From: Candidatus Stammera capleta
GTDB lineage: Bacteria; Pseudomonadota; Gammaproteobacteria; Enterobacterales; Enterobacteriaceae
NCBI GenBank assembly: GCA_015134075.1
Contig: CP062308.1
Location: 201,439-265,438 of the forward strand
DNA: 64,000 bases
Direction of reading: 5' to 3'
The notes beneath the pieces are model-generated. The model was not told where the DNA came from and did no database searches. It was given only the letters and a program-made list of their open reading frames with translations. Positions 1 through 10,793 of this stretch are shown in pieces (position 1 is the first letter of the stretch; each line of letters begins with the position of its first letter). The position numbers and the translations under genes were made by a program.

Positions 1-510
1 AGTATTAAAATTTTTTAATAGTTTAATAACTTTTATTCCTATTTTTCCTGTTCCTATTATTCCTATAGTTTTATTTTTTAAATTATATCCAATTAAATTA
101 TTTAATGTAAAGTTTTTATTTTTTGTATATTGATATGATTTATATATTTTTCTTGTTAAATTTAATATTAAACCTATTGTATATTCAGCTATTGATTCTG
201 GTGAATATGATTTTACATTTGTTACTTTTATATTTAATTTTTTTGCTAATTTTAGATTTACATTATCATAACCTGCACATCTTAATGCTATTGTTTTAAT
301 ATTAAATTCTTTAAGTTTATATATTATTTCTGGTGAATTTAAATTATCATTTACAAATATACATATATGGTTATAATTTTTTACTTTATGTATATTATTT
401 ATATTAATAGATTCTTTAATATAATTTATTTTAAAGTTATATTTTTTATTTATTAAATTAAAATATTTTATTTCATATTTTTTTGCACTAAAAAAAATTA
501 TTTTATTCAT
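1..510 (-). CDS. ldhA: D-lactate dehydrogenase, C-terminus cut by window edge
   Basis: NAD-dependent reduction of pyruvate to D-lactate, which regenerates NAD+ for glycolysis in the cytoplasm. The first 170 residues are present and align along their length with E. coli LdhA, including CIFVND near residue 50, the substrate-binding ALRCAGYDNV near residue 75, and the start of the NAD Rossmann motif GIIGTGKIG near residue 150. The start is the only ATG matching the family N-terminus. The gene is divergent from pntA across about 100 AT-rich bases that probably hold both promoters. With gapA, eno and pykF in the same window it suggests homolactic-type fermentation. The remaining half of the protein lies outside the window. 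Confidence 0.93.
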   Translation of the reverse strand, partial: MNKIIFFSAKKYEIKYFNLINKKYNFKINYIKESININNIHKVKNYNHICIFVNDNLNSPEIIYKLKEFNIKTIALRCAGYDNVNLKLAKKLNIKVTNVKSYSPESIAEYTIGLILNLTRKIYKSYQYTKNKNFTLNNLIGYNLKNKTIGIIGTGKIGIKVIKLLKNFNT

Positions 511-617
511 TTTTTTCCTTTAATTGTAATTTATTTTTTTTAAAAAAAATATTTATATATGGTATTATATATTAGTTTTTTATTTTTTTATTATTTAATA
601 TGTTAATATTTAATTAT

Positions 618-2087
618 ATGTTATCAATAAATATTTTAAAAGAAGATAAAATTGGTGAAAAAAGAGTTTCTCTTATACCTAAAGATTTATTTCTTATAAA
701 GAATATTGGTGTTAATAATATTTTTTTTGAAAAAAATTGTGGATTATTATCTGGTTTTAGTAATAATAATTATATTAATAATGGAGCAATTTTATTAGAA
801 TCAAAAAATATAATTTATAAAGATATTAATTTATCTATTAATTTTCCTTGTTTTGAAAAGTTTAAATGTTTTGAAAAAAATTCTATATTAATTTGTTTAA
901 ATTTACCTATTTTAGATAAATATTATTTAGATTTTATAAAAAAAAATAAAATAAGTATCTTTATTTTAAGTAAAATACCTCGTATATCTAGAGCTCAGAA
1001 TATGGATTTTTTAACTTCTATATCTTATGTATCTGGATATAGATTTTTTATTGAATCTATATATCATTATGATGGTTTTATTGGTGGTTATTTTTTTTCA
1101 AATATTAAAATAAATCCTTTGAAAATTTTTATTATAGGAGCTGGTATATCTGGTCTTTCTACTATTAGTTTTTTTTTATCTCTTAAATCTGAAGTATATG
1201 TATATGATATTAATTTAGATATTAAAGATTATATTGAAAGTTTAGGTGCTAAATATATAAAAATTAGAAATAGTTTATATTTATTTTTATTAGAAAATAT
1301 AAATAAATTTGATATAATTATAATATCTGTAAATTGTAATAGTAATTCTTTTTTTTTAATAGATAAAAATATCTTAAATAAGATAAATAAAAAAATTGTT
1401 ATTGTAGATTTTTTTTCAAAAAATGGTAGTAATTGTGAATTAAGTTCTTTAAATAAAGTAGTTAAATATAAAGATATTAAGATCATAAGTTATGATGATT
1501 TTTCTAATTTAAGTCCTTGTATAACATCATTATTATATAGTAATAATTTAGTTAATTATTTAAAATTAATTTTAAATAAGAAAAATAAAAATTTTTTAAA
1601 TTTTAATGATTTTATTATAAAAAATACTATTTTTTTTTACAAAGGAATTTTATATTTAAACAAAAAAAATTCTAAAAAAAATGATTTTAATAAATTTAAT
1701 TCTTTTTTTAAAAAAAATAATTTTAATAAATTTAATATAAATAATTATTTTTTTTTATTATTATTATTTTTAATTTTTTTAAATTGTATTAATATTATAT
1801 ATAATAATTATATAGTTATTTTTTTAAGTAATTTTTTTATTTTTATATTATTTAGTATAATAGGATATAAAAAAATTATTAATATTGATTATTCTTTTCA
1901 TACACCTTTAATTTCTTTAACAAATGCTTTATCTGGTATGATTTCTATAGGTTGTTTATTACAATCAAATACTAATGGTTCTTTAGGTAATTTTTTTTCT
2001 TTTTTATCTTTTTTTTTATTAAATATAAATGTGTTTACTGGTTTTTTTATAACTAGACGTATGTTAAAAATGTTATTTAATAAATAA
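618..2087 (+). CDS. pntA: NAD(P) transhydrogenase subunit alpha
   Basis: Alpha subunit of the proton-translocating transhydrogenase, which transfers hydride between NADH and NADP+ using the proton gradient. Domain I holds VPRISRAQ-like KIPRISRAQ and the nucleotide-binding IIGAGISGLS; the C-terminal third has membrane segments ending in RRMLKMLFNK, closely like E. coli PntA (510 aa; here 489). An ATG at 600 would add six residues (MLIFNY); 618 is preferred because MLSINILKE aligns with the E. coli start, but no clear ribosome site decides it. It is followed 14 bases later by pntB. The linker between domain I and the membrane part is rich in Asn, Lys and Phe and not conserved. Confidence 0.93.
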   Translation: MLSINILKEDKIGEKRVSLIPKDLFLIKNIGVNNIFFEKNCGLLSGFSNNNYINNGAILLESKNIIYKDINLSINFPCFEKFKCFEKNSILICLNLPILDKYYLDFIKKNKISIFILSKIPRISRAQNMDFLTSISYVSGYRFFIESIYHYDGFIGGYFFSNIKINPLKIFIIGAGISGLSTISFFLSLKSEVYVYDINLDIKDYIESLGAKYIKIRNSLYLFLLENINKFDIIIISVNCNSNSFFLIDKNILNKINKKIVIVDFFSKNGSNCELSSLNKVVKYKDIKIISYDDFSNLSPCITSLLYSNNLVNYLKLILNKKNKNFLNFNDFIIKNTIFFYKGILYLNKKNSKKNDFNKFNSFFKKNNFNKFNINNYFFLLLLFLIFLNCINIIYNNYIVIFLSNFFIFILFSIIGYKKIINIDYSFHTPLISLTNALSGMISIGCLLQSNTNGSLGNFFSFLSFFLLNINVFTGFFITRRMLKMLFNK

Positions 2088-2101
2088 TTTATAGGTTAAT
2101 T

Positions 2102-3499
2102 ATGTTTAATAATAATATTATATTATGTTTATTAAATATTATAAGTATATTACTGTTTACTTTTTGTTTATTTTTTTTTTCTAATAAAAATGTATTTATA
2201 AAAGCTAATAATTTAGGTTTATTAGGTGTAATATTTTCTTATTTTTATGTTTTATTTTTTTTAAAAAATTGATATTTGTTTTTTTTATATTTTTTTTTAA
2301 TTATTTTAAGTTTATTTATAAGTATATTAATTTCTAATAAAATTGATATAATATATGTTCCTGAATTAATTTCTTTAATGCATAGTTTTGTTGGTTTATC
2401 TGCTGTAATTATAGGTTTTAATAATTTATTATTAGTATATAATAATGTTTATTTGAATATTATATATTTAATTGAAGTTTTTTTAAGTAATTTTATTGGA
2501 TCAATTACTTTTATTGGTTCTATAGTTGCTTTTTTAAAATTAAGAAATTTTTTAAATAAAAAAAAAATTTTTAAAAAAAAAATTATTTTTTTATTTAATT
2601 TATTTTTGTTATTTTTTTTATTTTATTTATTTTTATTTTATGAATTTAAAAAAATTTTTATTTATTATATTATTTTTTTTTCTAGTTGTTTTTTAGGTTT
2701 TATATTAGTTAATAATTTAGATTCTTCAGATGTACCAATAGTTTTATCTTTATTAAATTCTTATTCTGGTTTATCTGCTTTATTTTCTGGATTTATATTA
2801 AATAATAATTTATTAATTATTATTGGTTCTATAGTTTTTTCTTCTGGTTTTTTTTTAACAAAAAATATGTGTTTTTCTATAAATAAATCAATATTATTTA
2901 TTATTTTAGGTAATTTTTTAGTTTATAAAAATAAAATTTTAAATAAATCAGATAATATTAAAAATAATATAAAAAAAATATCTATTAAATATGTTATTAA
3001 TTTTTTGAAAAAATCTAAAAAAATTATAATTGTTCCTGGTTATGGAATGGCTTTATCAAAATCTCATTATTTATTATATCATTTAACAAATATTTTAGTA
3101 AAAAATTTTAATATAGATGTAAAATTTGCTATTCATCCTGTAGCTGGAAGATTACCAGGACATATGAATGTTTTATTAGCAGAATCAAAAATTTCTAATA
3201 AATATATTTATTTTTTAGATGATATTAATGATTTATTTTCTTTAACTGATTTAACTTTAGTTATTGGAGCTAATGATATAATTAATTGTAGAGCTATATA
3301 TGATAAAGATTGTATATTATACGGTATGCCTGTATTAAAAGTATGAAATTCAAAATATGTAGTAATATTTAAAAAAACAGATAATTTATATACTGGATAT
3401 TCTAATATAAAAAATCCAGTTTTTTTTAAAGATAATAGTTATTTATTAATAGGTAATGCTAAATATAATTTAAAGAATATTATTGATTTATTAATATAG
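2102..3499 (+). CDS. pntB: NAD(P) transhydrogenase subunit beta
   Basis: Beta subunit of the membrane transhydrogenase: multiple membrane helices followed by the NADP(H)-binding domain III (GYGMALSKSHYLLY, IHPVAGRLPGHMNVLLAE, IGANDIINC). At 465 aa it matches the family (E. coli 462). It reads through in-frame TGA at positions equal to conserved Trp, for example in the first helix region and in VLKVWNSKYV near the C-terminus, and ends with TAG. It is co-transcribed with pntA. In a small fermenting symbiont its likely job is NADPH supply for biosynthesis, at the cost of proton-motive force. Confidence 0.95.
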
Positions 3500-3515
3500 A
3501 TTAATGGATTTATAT

Positions 3516-3941
3516 ATGTTTATTATTTCTTTTGATTTTGGAATGAAATATATAGGTATAGCTATAGGACAATTTTATACTAAAACAGCTACTCCTATAA
3601 TTTGTTTAAATGCTAAAAATGGTGTTCCTATTAATTGAATGGATATAAAAAAAATATTAGATATATGATTAATAAAAAAAGCTGTAATTGGATGTCCTTT
3701 TAATTATTCAAATAATTATAAATATAAGTTTATTATTTTTCATATAAAAAAATTTGCTAAAGAATTATTTAATAAATTTAAATTAGAAATTTTTTTTTCT
3801 GATGAAAGATTTACTTCTTTTTCAGCTAAAACTTTTATAAGTGATAATTATAAATTATATAATTCTTTTTATTCTAATTATAATGTTCATACTATTTCAG
3901 CTGTTATTATATTAGAAAGATGATTAAAATTAAATCATTAA
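3516..3941 (+). CDS. ruvX: YqgF/RuvX-family pre-16S rRNA nuclease
   Basis: RNase H-fold protein needed for 5' maturation of 16S rRNA. It starts MFIISFDFGMKYIGIAIGQ, matching the AFDFGTKSIGVAVGQ start of E. coli YqgF, and contains the conserved FFSDERFTSF and TISAVIILERW near the C-terminus. The 141 aa length equals the family. An in-frame ATG at 3504 would add four residues; 3516 aligns better. Two or three Trp residues are encoded by TGA. Its stop overlaps the stop of the convergent rluD by four bases. Confidence 0.9.
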
Positions 3942-4873
3942 TTTATATTTCTTAAATTGAATATTAAATCATATATATCATTAGGAATATTACTATTTAT
4001 TACTATTTTTTTTTTTTTTGGATGTTTAAATATAATTTTTGATGCATGTAAAGCTTGTCTATTAAAATTTAGTAAAAAATTATATTTTTTTATTTTTTTT
4101 ATTTTATTTATTATTTTTTTTTTTGTATATATTTTTTCTCCTACTATAGGATGATTTAAATAATTCATATGTAATCTTATTTGATGTGTTCTACCAGTTT
4201 TTAATTTTATTTTTAATAATGTACAGACATTAAATTGTTCTATTATTTTAAATAGTGTTATAGCTTTTTTTCCTTTTTTATTTATTGACATTGTTGTTCT
4301 TTTAAATTTATTTCTTGATATAGGTTTATTTATAATTCCATTTTTTTTTATTTTTCCTAAAACTATAGCTTTATAAATTCTAGTTATTTTTCTTTTTTTC
4401 ATATCATTAATTAATGATTCATATATATTTTTTTTTTTTGCTATTATAATTAATCCTGTTGTATTTTTATCTAATCTATGTATTAATCCACATCTTGGTA
4501 ATTGTTTATTTATTATTGGATAACTGAATATTAATTTATTCATAATTGTATCATTTATATGTCCATATCCCGGATGTGTAACTATATTATTTTTTTTATT
4601 TATTATAAGTATATATTTATCTTCATATACTTTATTTAGTGGTATTTTTTTATTTGGATTATATTTTATTATTTTTTTTTCTATTTTTTTTATATGTATT
4701 ACATCATTTATTTTTAATTTTTTACCTGGTTTTTTACATAAAATTTTATTTATATAAATTTTTTTTTTTTTAATTATTTTTTTTATATTATTTCTTGATT
4801 GATTTATTTTTTTTTTTAAAAAAATATCTATTCTTATATTTGATATGTTATTTTTTATTTTTTTTATACACAT
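3938..4873 (-). CDS. rluD: 23S rRNA pseudouridine synthase D
   Basis: Makes pseudouridines in helix 69 of 23S rRNA, a modification important for ribosome assembly. An N-terminal S4-like RNA-binding domain (about residues 12-75) is followed by the RluA-family catalytic domain with the motif HRLDKNTTGLIIIAK, whose Asp is catalytic, and TGRTHQIRLHMNYLNHPIVG. RQALHASK near the C-terminus also matches RluD. The length of 311 aa compares with 326 in E. coli. The protein is very rich in lysine, as is usual for minus-strand genes left of 38.8 kb. RluD fits better than RluC because of the fit at both termini. Confidence 0.92.
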   Translation of the reverse strand: MCIKKIKNNISNIRIDIFLKKKINQSRNNIKKIIKKKKIYINKILCKKPGKKLKINDVIHIKKIEKKIIKYNPNKKIPLNKVYEDKYILIINKKNNIVTHPGYGHINDTIMNKLIFSYPIINKQLPRCGLIHRLDKNTTGLIIIAKKKNIYESLINDMKKRKITRIYKAIVLGKIKKNGIINKPISRNKFKRTTMSINKKGKKAITLFKIIEQFNVCTLLKIKLKTGRTHQIRLHMNYLNHPIVGEKIYTKKKIINKIKKIKKYNFLLNFNRQALHASKIIFKHPKKKKIVINSNIPNDIYDLIFNLRNIN

Positions 4874-4911
4874 TTAATTTTATTTTTAAAATATTTAATT
4901 ATTTATATTAA

Positions 4912-6312
4912 TTATTTTCCTATACAAAAATTTTTAAATATATTATTTATAATATCTTTTGGTATATCTTTTTTTTCTCCTGTTATTTCATTAAATTTTC
5001 ATTTAATATTTTTTAAATATTCATATATAATATCAAAATTTATATTTTTTTTTGTTATTAAATGCATTTTAATAATATTTTTTATTTTTTTTATATTTTT
5101 ATATATTTTTTTTATTATATATATATGTCTTTTTTGTGATAAAAAGTTATTTTCTATATTTATATGTTTTGTTTTATTTTTAATTATTTCAATTATTTTT
5201 TTTATTTTTTTTTTATTTTTTTTTATAGATAAATTTATTATTGTATATTTTTTTTTTTTTATTATTTTAAATTTTTCTTTTGTTATATCTATTTTATTTC
5301 TTATTAATATATTTATTTTATTTTTTTTTATTTTATTTTCTATTTTTTTTTTATAATAATTTATTATTTTTTCTTCTTTTACTTTATTTGCATCAGTTAT
5401 AAATATAATTATATTTGAATCATTTATCATTTTTCATGTTTTTTTTATTCCTATTTTTTCTATTTTATTATCAGTTTTATGTATTCCCGCTGTATCTATT
5501 ATTTCAGCATTTATGTTATTTATTATAATATTTTCTTTTATTATATCTCGTGTTGTTCCTGGTATATTTGATACAATTGATGTATCATTCATTGTTATAT
5601 TATTTATTAAACTTGATTTTCCAACATTTGGTTTTCCAACTATAACTATTTTAAAACCTTCTTTAATTTTTATTGATTTTTTAGAATTTAAATATATGTT
5701 TTTTATTTTATTTTTTATTTTATATATTTTTTTTATAAATCAAAACATTTTTTTTTTTGTTGTTTTTTTGTATGAAAAACTTATTTCTTTTTCTAAAAAA
5801 ATTAATATTTTTTTTATTATTTTATTTATATTTTTGATTTTTTTAGATAATTTACCTTCTAATGATTTTATAGCTAATAATATTGTATTTTCTGATTTTG
5901 CATATGTAATATCATTTATTGATTCTGCTTGTATTAAATCTATTTTATTGTTTCAAAATGCTCTTTCTGTAAATTCTCCAGGATTTGCTATTCTTATTTT
6001 TTTTATATTAAAATTTAATATTGATTTTATTATTAGTTCTATTATTTTTTGTCCTCCATGACTTTGTATTTCTAATATATCTTCTCCTGTAAAAGAATTT
6101 GGTAGTTTAAAATATATTAATATACAATAATCAATTATTATATTATTTTTATTTTTTATTGAAGTATATGTAGCATGTCTATCTATTATTTTTTTATTTG
6201 TTAATTTTTTATATATTTTTTTTGATTTTTTTCCTGATATTCTAATTATTCCTATTCCGCTATAACCTATTGGTGTACATTGAGATATAATTGTATCTTT
6301 AAAATGTTTCAT
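4912..6312 (-). CDS. mnmE: tRNA uridine-5-carboxymethylaminomethyl modification GTPase
   Basis: MnmE works with MnmG to modify wobble U34 of tRNAs that read two-fold boxes ending in A or G. The N-terminal tetrahydrofolate-binding domain starts MKHFKDTIISQCTPIGYSG, the G domain has NVGKSSL, and the protein ends FCIGK, the conserved terminus whose Cys is essential. It is 466 aa (E. coli 454), with Trp codons read from TGA. The start codon directly abuts the stop codon of upstream yidC with no spacer. Retention is meaningful here because the same modification should act on the tRNA-Trp that must read both UGA and UGG. Confidence 0.94.
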
Positions 6313-7779
6313 TTAATTTTTATTTTTTTTATTTATTTTTTGTTGTATTAAAGTAATAAAGTTATTTATGATATATGATAATAATAATCCACTTGGAAAA
6401 TTTATTAAAAATATACTAATTAATGTTGGAAAGATTATGTTTGTTTTATTTTTTTTTTTAATATTATTTATCTGTAATAAATATACAGATATTCCCATTA
6501 TTATTGGTAAAATATAATATTTATCATGTAATGATAAATCATTTATTCAAAATATAAATTTTGATTCTTGTAATTCTATAGGTATAGTTAATATATTATA
6601 AACTGATATAAATATAGGAATTTGTATTAATAATAATAATATATCATTGAAAGGATTTATATTATATTTTTTATATATTTTTATTATTTTATTATTTATT
6701 TTATCCTTATTGTTTTTATATTTTTCTTTAATTTTTTTAATTTTTTTTTGTATTTTTTCAATTAATAAAAATGATTTATGTTGTTTTTTGTTTAAAGGAT
6801 AAGTTATTAATTTTAATATTATAGTTAAAATTATTATTGAATATCCTCAATTATTTGTTATTTTATTTATATTTGATAACATTGAAAATAATGGTTTAGA
6901 AATAAATGATAATAATCCATAATCTATTGTTAAATCAAGTTTATCTGATATTATTTCATTTAAATTATTTAATTTTGGTCCTATTCATAATTTTAATTTT
7001 ATTTTTTTTTTTTGATTTTTATTTATTTCATATTTGTTTATCAAATTTATAGATAATATATTATTATTTTTTTTTATATATATATTATTATTTTTTTTAT
7101 TTATTGGAATTATTGTATAAATAAAATATTTTTCATATATTGATATTCAATTTATTTTTTTTTTTATTGAAATATTTTTATCTATTTCATTTATATTATA
7201 TTTATAAAAATTTTTTTTATCGTCTAAATATGATATATTTTGTTCTTTATATTCATTATTATTTTCTTTTTTAAATTTTGCTAATTTATTTTCATATATT
7301 ATATTTATTTTTTTTTTAAAATTATTTTTTATAATATAATCTATTGATATATCATATGAATTTTTATTTATTGTTATTTTGTTATAAATATTTATGTTTT
7401 TTTTATTATTAATATATGAAAGTAATATTATTTTATCTTTAAAAAATATTTTTTTTTTTATTTTAAAATTAATTATTTTATTTTTTTTTTTATATATTTT
7501 TTTAATTTTTATATTTAAAAAATTATTTTTAATGATTTTTTTAAATAAATAACTATTTTTTATTTTATTTTTATAGTAATTGAATAATATATTTTCTATT
7601 TTATTGTTTTTTTTATTTATTTTAATTAAAAATACATTATTTTTTATATATATGTATTGTTTATTTTTTTTATTTATATTTTTTTTTATTACATTATTTG
7701 CATATATTTTATTTTTATATATAATTAATAAAAATAAAGAAAATATTATTATAATAAATATTTTATTTTTATACAGCAT
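6313..7779 (-). CDS. yidC: membrane protein insertase YidC
   Basis: Inserts and folds inner-membrane proteins alone or with SecYEG. An N-terminal signal anchor (about residues 5-24) precedes a poorly conserved, Lys/Asn-rich periplasmic domain, then the conserved membrane core with several helices toward the C-terminus. It is 488 aa (E. coli 548), so the periplasmic domain is shortened. Several TGA codons are read as Trp. It sits between rnpA and mnmE, as in enterobacteria, but yidD is missing. Identification rests on position, topology and core similarity rather than on the divergent periplasmic part. Confidence 0.87.
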
Positions 7780-7826
7780 TTATATATCCTGTTTAAAATT
7801 ATTTTTTAATTAATATATTGTGTTTT

Positions 7827-8189
7827 TCATATTTTTATAAAAAATTTAAATAGTTTTTTTTTTTTTAAAAAAAGTATTTTTTTGTTAATTATTTTTATTA
7901 AATAATTTATTTTTTTTATTTTATGTTGTTTTAATCTAAATGTTTCTCTTATTATTCTTTTTAATTTATTTCTTTGTATTGATTTTTTAATATTTTTTTT
8001 ATTTATTATTATACCTATTTTTGGATATTTAGATTTGTTTGGTATGTTTTTAATTAGTATAAAATTTTTTTTTTTAATTATTTTTTTTTTTTTAAAATTA
8101 TATTTTTTAATTTTATTTTTTTTTTTAAAAAAATATCTATATTTTTTTTCTGTTTTTTTTTCTTTTATTATTAATAATTTTTCTTCCAT
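7827..8189 (-). CDS. rnpA: ribonuclease P protein component
   Basis: Protein subunit of RNase P, which removes 5' leaders from tRNA precursors. The family signature appears as [26 protein letters not shown] (in parts [11 protein letters not shown] and RETFRLKQ), followed by a short C-terminal segment. It is 120 aa. The only upstream ATG, at 8189, lies inside rpmH, so the two genes overlap by 53 bases in different frames. Relative to E. coli RnpA the N-terminus is about 11 residues longer and very basic. A non-ATG start further downstream is possible, but even an E. coli-length product would overlap rpmH. Confidence 0.85.
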   Translation of the reverse strand: MEEKLLIIKEKKTEKKYRYFFKKKNKIKKYNFKKKKIIKKKNFILIKNIPNKSKYPKIGIIINKKNIKKSIQRNKLKRIIRETFRLKQHKIKKINYLIKIINKKILFLKKKKLFKFFIKI

Positions 8190-8265
8190 TTTTAGTTGAC
8201 ATTCTTTTTATAAATCCATGATTTCTTTTTTTTTTTATTTTTGATGGTTGATATGTTCTTTTCAT
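8137..8265 (-). CDS. rpmH: 50S ribosomal protein L34
   Basis: Small basic protein of the large ribosomal subunit. The 42-residue product begins [18 protein letters not shown] and continues [13 protein letters not shown], matching L34 residue for residue over the conserved part; it ends with TAG. It is the first gene of the leftward rpmH-rnpA-yidC-mnmE cluster and is divergent from dnaA across 72 bases. Its 3' part overlaps the start of rnpA by 53 bases, so both frames are constrained in the same lysine-rich stretch. Confidence 0.93.
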   Translation of the reverse strand: MKRTYQPSKIKKKRNHGFIKRMSTKNGRKIINNKRKKNRKKI

Positions 8266-8326
8266 TTTTATTAATTTATACTTATTTATAATTTATGTAA
8301 TATATTATTTAAAATTATATCATAAT

Positions 8327-8331
8327 AGGAG
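8327..8331 (+). promoter_or_regulatory. Shine-Dalgarno site for dnaA TTG start
   Basis: AGGAG lies six bases before the TTG at 8338. Clear ribosome-binding sites are uncommon in this sequence, so this one supports the non-ATG start, which also gives the correct DnaA N-terminus. Confidence 0.75.
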
Positions 8332-8337
8332 TTTATT

Positions 8338-9669
8338 TTGTTATTTAATATATGAAAGAAATTTTTAGTTAAATTTAAAAAAATTATTTCGTTAAATGAA
8401 TTTAATATGTGAATTTTTCCTTTAAAAGTTTTTTTTAATAGAAAAAAGATTTTTTTATATGCTCCTAATAAATTTATATTTAATTATGTTTATAAAAAAT
8501 ATATTAAATTAATTAATTATTTTATTTTTAAAGAATATAATAATAATTTTACTTTATATTTTAATTATGAAAAAGTTTTTTTTATTAAAAATTATTATTT
8601 TTTAAATAAAGATATTAAAATGAATAATTGTATTTTATTAAATAATTATAGATTTGATAATTTTATTTTTAGTGATTCTAATTATATAGCTTATAAAGAA
8701 TCATTAAATATATGTTTTTTGAAAAAAGAATATAATAATATATTATTTATATATGGTAAATCTGGATTAGGTAAAACACATTTATTAAATGCAATTGGTA
8801 ATTATATAAATTTTTTATACTTTTTTAAAGTAAAAGTTATTTATATAAAATCTGAAGTTCTTATTTTAAATATATTAAAATTTATAAATAATTATAGTAT
8901 TTTAGAGTTTCAAAATTCTTTTAGGTCTGCTACAATATTATTAATTGATGATATTCACTTTTTTTTTGGAAAAAAAATAATTCAATTAAATTTATTAAAT
9001 ATAATAAATTTTTTTTTAGAAAGTGGTAAATTTTTAGTTGTTACTTCTAATAAAAATATTAAAAATTTAAATTTTAATTTAAATTTATCTTCAATATTAT
9101 ATTCTGGTTTAAATATAAAAATAAATAGAATAGATTTTTTTTTAAAAAAAAAATTTATATATAAGAAAATTAAATTTATGAATTTAAATTTTAAGGATAA
9201 TATAATTTGTTTTATTTCAAAAATGAATATAAAAAATATTTATGAATTAAATAGTTTTCTTAATATATTAAATTATAATATTTTAAATAAAAAATATTTT
9301 AATAATATTACTATTAGTTTTTTAGAAAAAATATTTTGTAATTTTTTTTTAAAAAATAATTTTATTAATGTGTTTTATATAATTGAAATTGTTTCTAATT
9401 ATTTTAGTATTACTGTTAATAAATTATTATCTAAATCTAGATGTAAATTTATTGTTTATCCAAGACAAATAGCTATTGCTATAAGTAGAAAGTTAACAAA
9501 TTATTCATTAATAGAATTAGGTTTTTTTTTTAAAAATATAAATCATTCTACTATTTTATATAGTTGTAAAAAAATAAATAATTTGTGTTTAAATAATAAT
9601 TTAGTAAAAAATGATTTTTTAAATTTAATAAGTATTATTTTAAATAAAAAAAAATGTATTTTAGAATAG
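8338..9669 (+). CDS. dnaA: chromosomal replication initiator protein DnaA
   Basis: AAA+ initiator that binds and melts the origin. The TTG start gives MLFNIWKKFLVKF...FNMWIFPL, aligned with domain I of E. coli DnaA (SLWQQCLARL...FSMWIRPL). Domain II is almost gone. Domain III has Walker A GKSGLGKTHLLNAIGN and Walker B LLIDDIHFF. Domain IV has the DNA-binding SKSRCKFIVYPRQIAIAISR and NHSTILYSCKKI. The total is 443 aa against 467 in E. coli. Trp residues in domain I use TGA. It ends in TAG and overlaps the start of dnaN by 16 bases. Weak box-like words occur upstream but no convincing origin is seen. Confidence 0.96.
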
Positions 9670-10784
9670 AAAAAAAAAAAATAATTAATTTATTGTCTAA
9701 ATTTAATAGTTATATTGGTAAATCTAAAAATAATACAATATTATCTAATATATTATTAATTTTATATAAAAAAAAGCTTAAGTTTATTGTTACTAATTTA
9801 GATATAGAAATTAGTGCTTATATTATTTTGGATGATAATAATTTTAATTATATATCTGGATCTACTACTGTAAATTTAAATAAGTTATATGATTTATGTC
9901 GTAATTTTTCTGATAATGAAAATATATATTTTTTATTATTAAAAAATAGATTAAAAATATTTTGTTTAAATAGTTTAATATATTTATCAACTTTACCTGT
10001 TAATGATTTTCCTATATTTAAAAAAAGTATTTTATTTAGTAAAAAAATATCAATTTCAAGTTTTGTTTTTAGGAAAATAATTTCTTTAATATATTTTTCT
10101 ATAGGTGATCAAGATATTTTTTTTTATTTGAATGGTATGTTAATAGAATATAAAAAAAAAAATCTTTATTTTGTTACTACTGATAGTTATCGTATTTCTT
10201 TTTATAATTTAAAAGATAATTTTATTTATAGTAAAGAAGATTCTTTTTCTTTTATACTATCTCGTAATTTAGTTTTAATTTTATTAAAATTATTTGATAA
10301 ATTAAATAATGAAAATGTTTTTTTAGAATGAAATAATAATATTATTAAAATAATTTTTAATAATTTTATTATATATTCTTCTTTAATAGATGGATCATTT
10401 CCTGATTATAAAAGTATTATTTTATCTACTAAAGATTATAAATATATAGATATAGATGTTTTAGAATTTAAAAGTTGTTTAATGAGAGTTTCTGTTATTA
10501 GTGGATCTTTATTTAGTTATGTAACTTTTTTATTTAAAGATAATTTTTTATATATGATTAATAGTGATTCTAATAATAATGAAATAAAAGAAAAAATTTC
10601 TATTAATTATTTTGGTAAAAATTTAGAAATTAGTTTTAATATAAAATATATTTTAGATATTATTAAATCTATTAATAAAGATAATATAATAAGATTTTTT
10701 TTTAAAGATTCAGATTCTATAGCAAAAATAATTAGTTTAAATAATAAATTTTCTATTTATATGTTAATGCCTATTAAATTATAA
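9654..10784 (+). CDS. dnaN: DNA polymerase III sliding clamp (beta)
   Basis: Ring-shaped processivity clamp loaded by the gamma complex. The start MYFRIEKKKIINLLSKF and TILSNILLILYKKKLKF align with the first clamp fold of E. coli DnaN; the C-terminus YMLMPIKL matches the conserved YVVMPMRL. It is 376 aa (E. coli 366), with one TGA-encoded Trp in the middle. It overlaps the 3' end of dnaA by 16 bases and is followed nine bases later by gyrB, so recF, normally between them, has been lost. Confidence 0.95.
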
Positions 10785-10793
10785 TATTTATTT

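Noticed and set aside
5513..6061. Plus-strand 182-codon frame opposite mnmE
   Set aside because: It is the antisense of conserved MnmE GTPase sequence and has no family likeness.
8266..8337. Replication origin next to dnaA
   Set aside because: No clear DnaA boxes and no skew change; weak matches are expected at this AT content.
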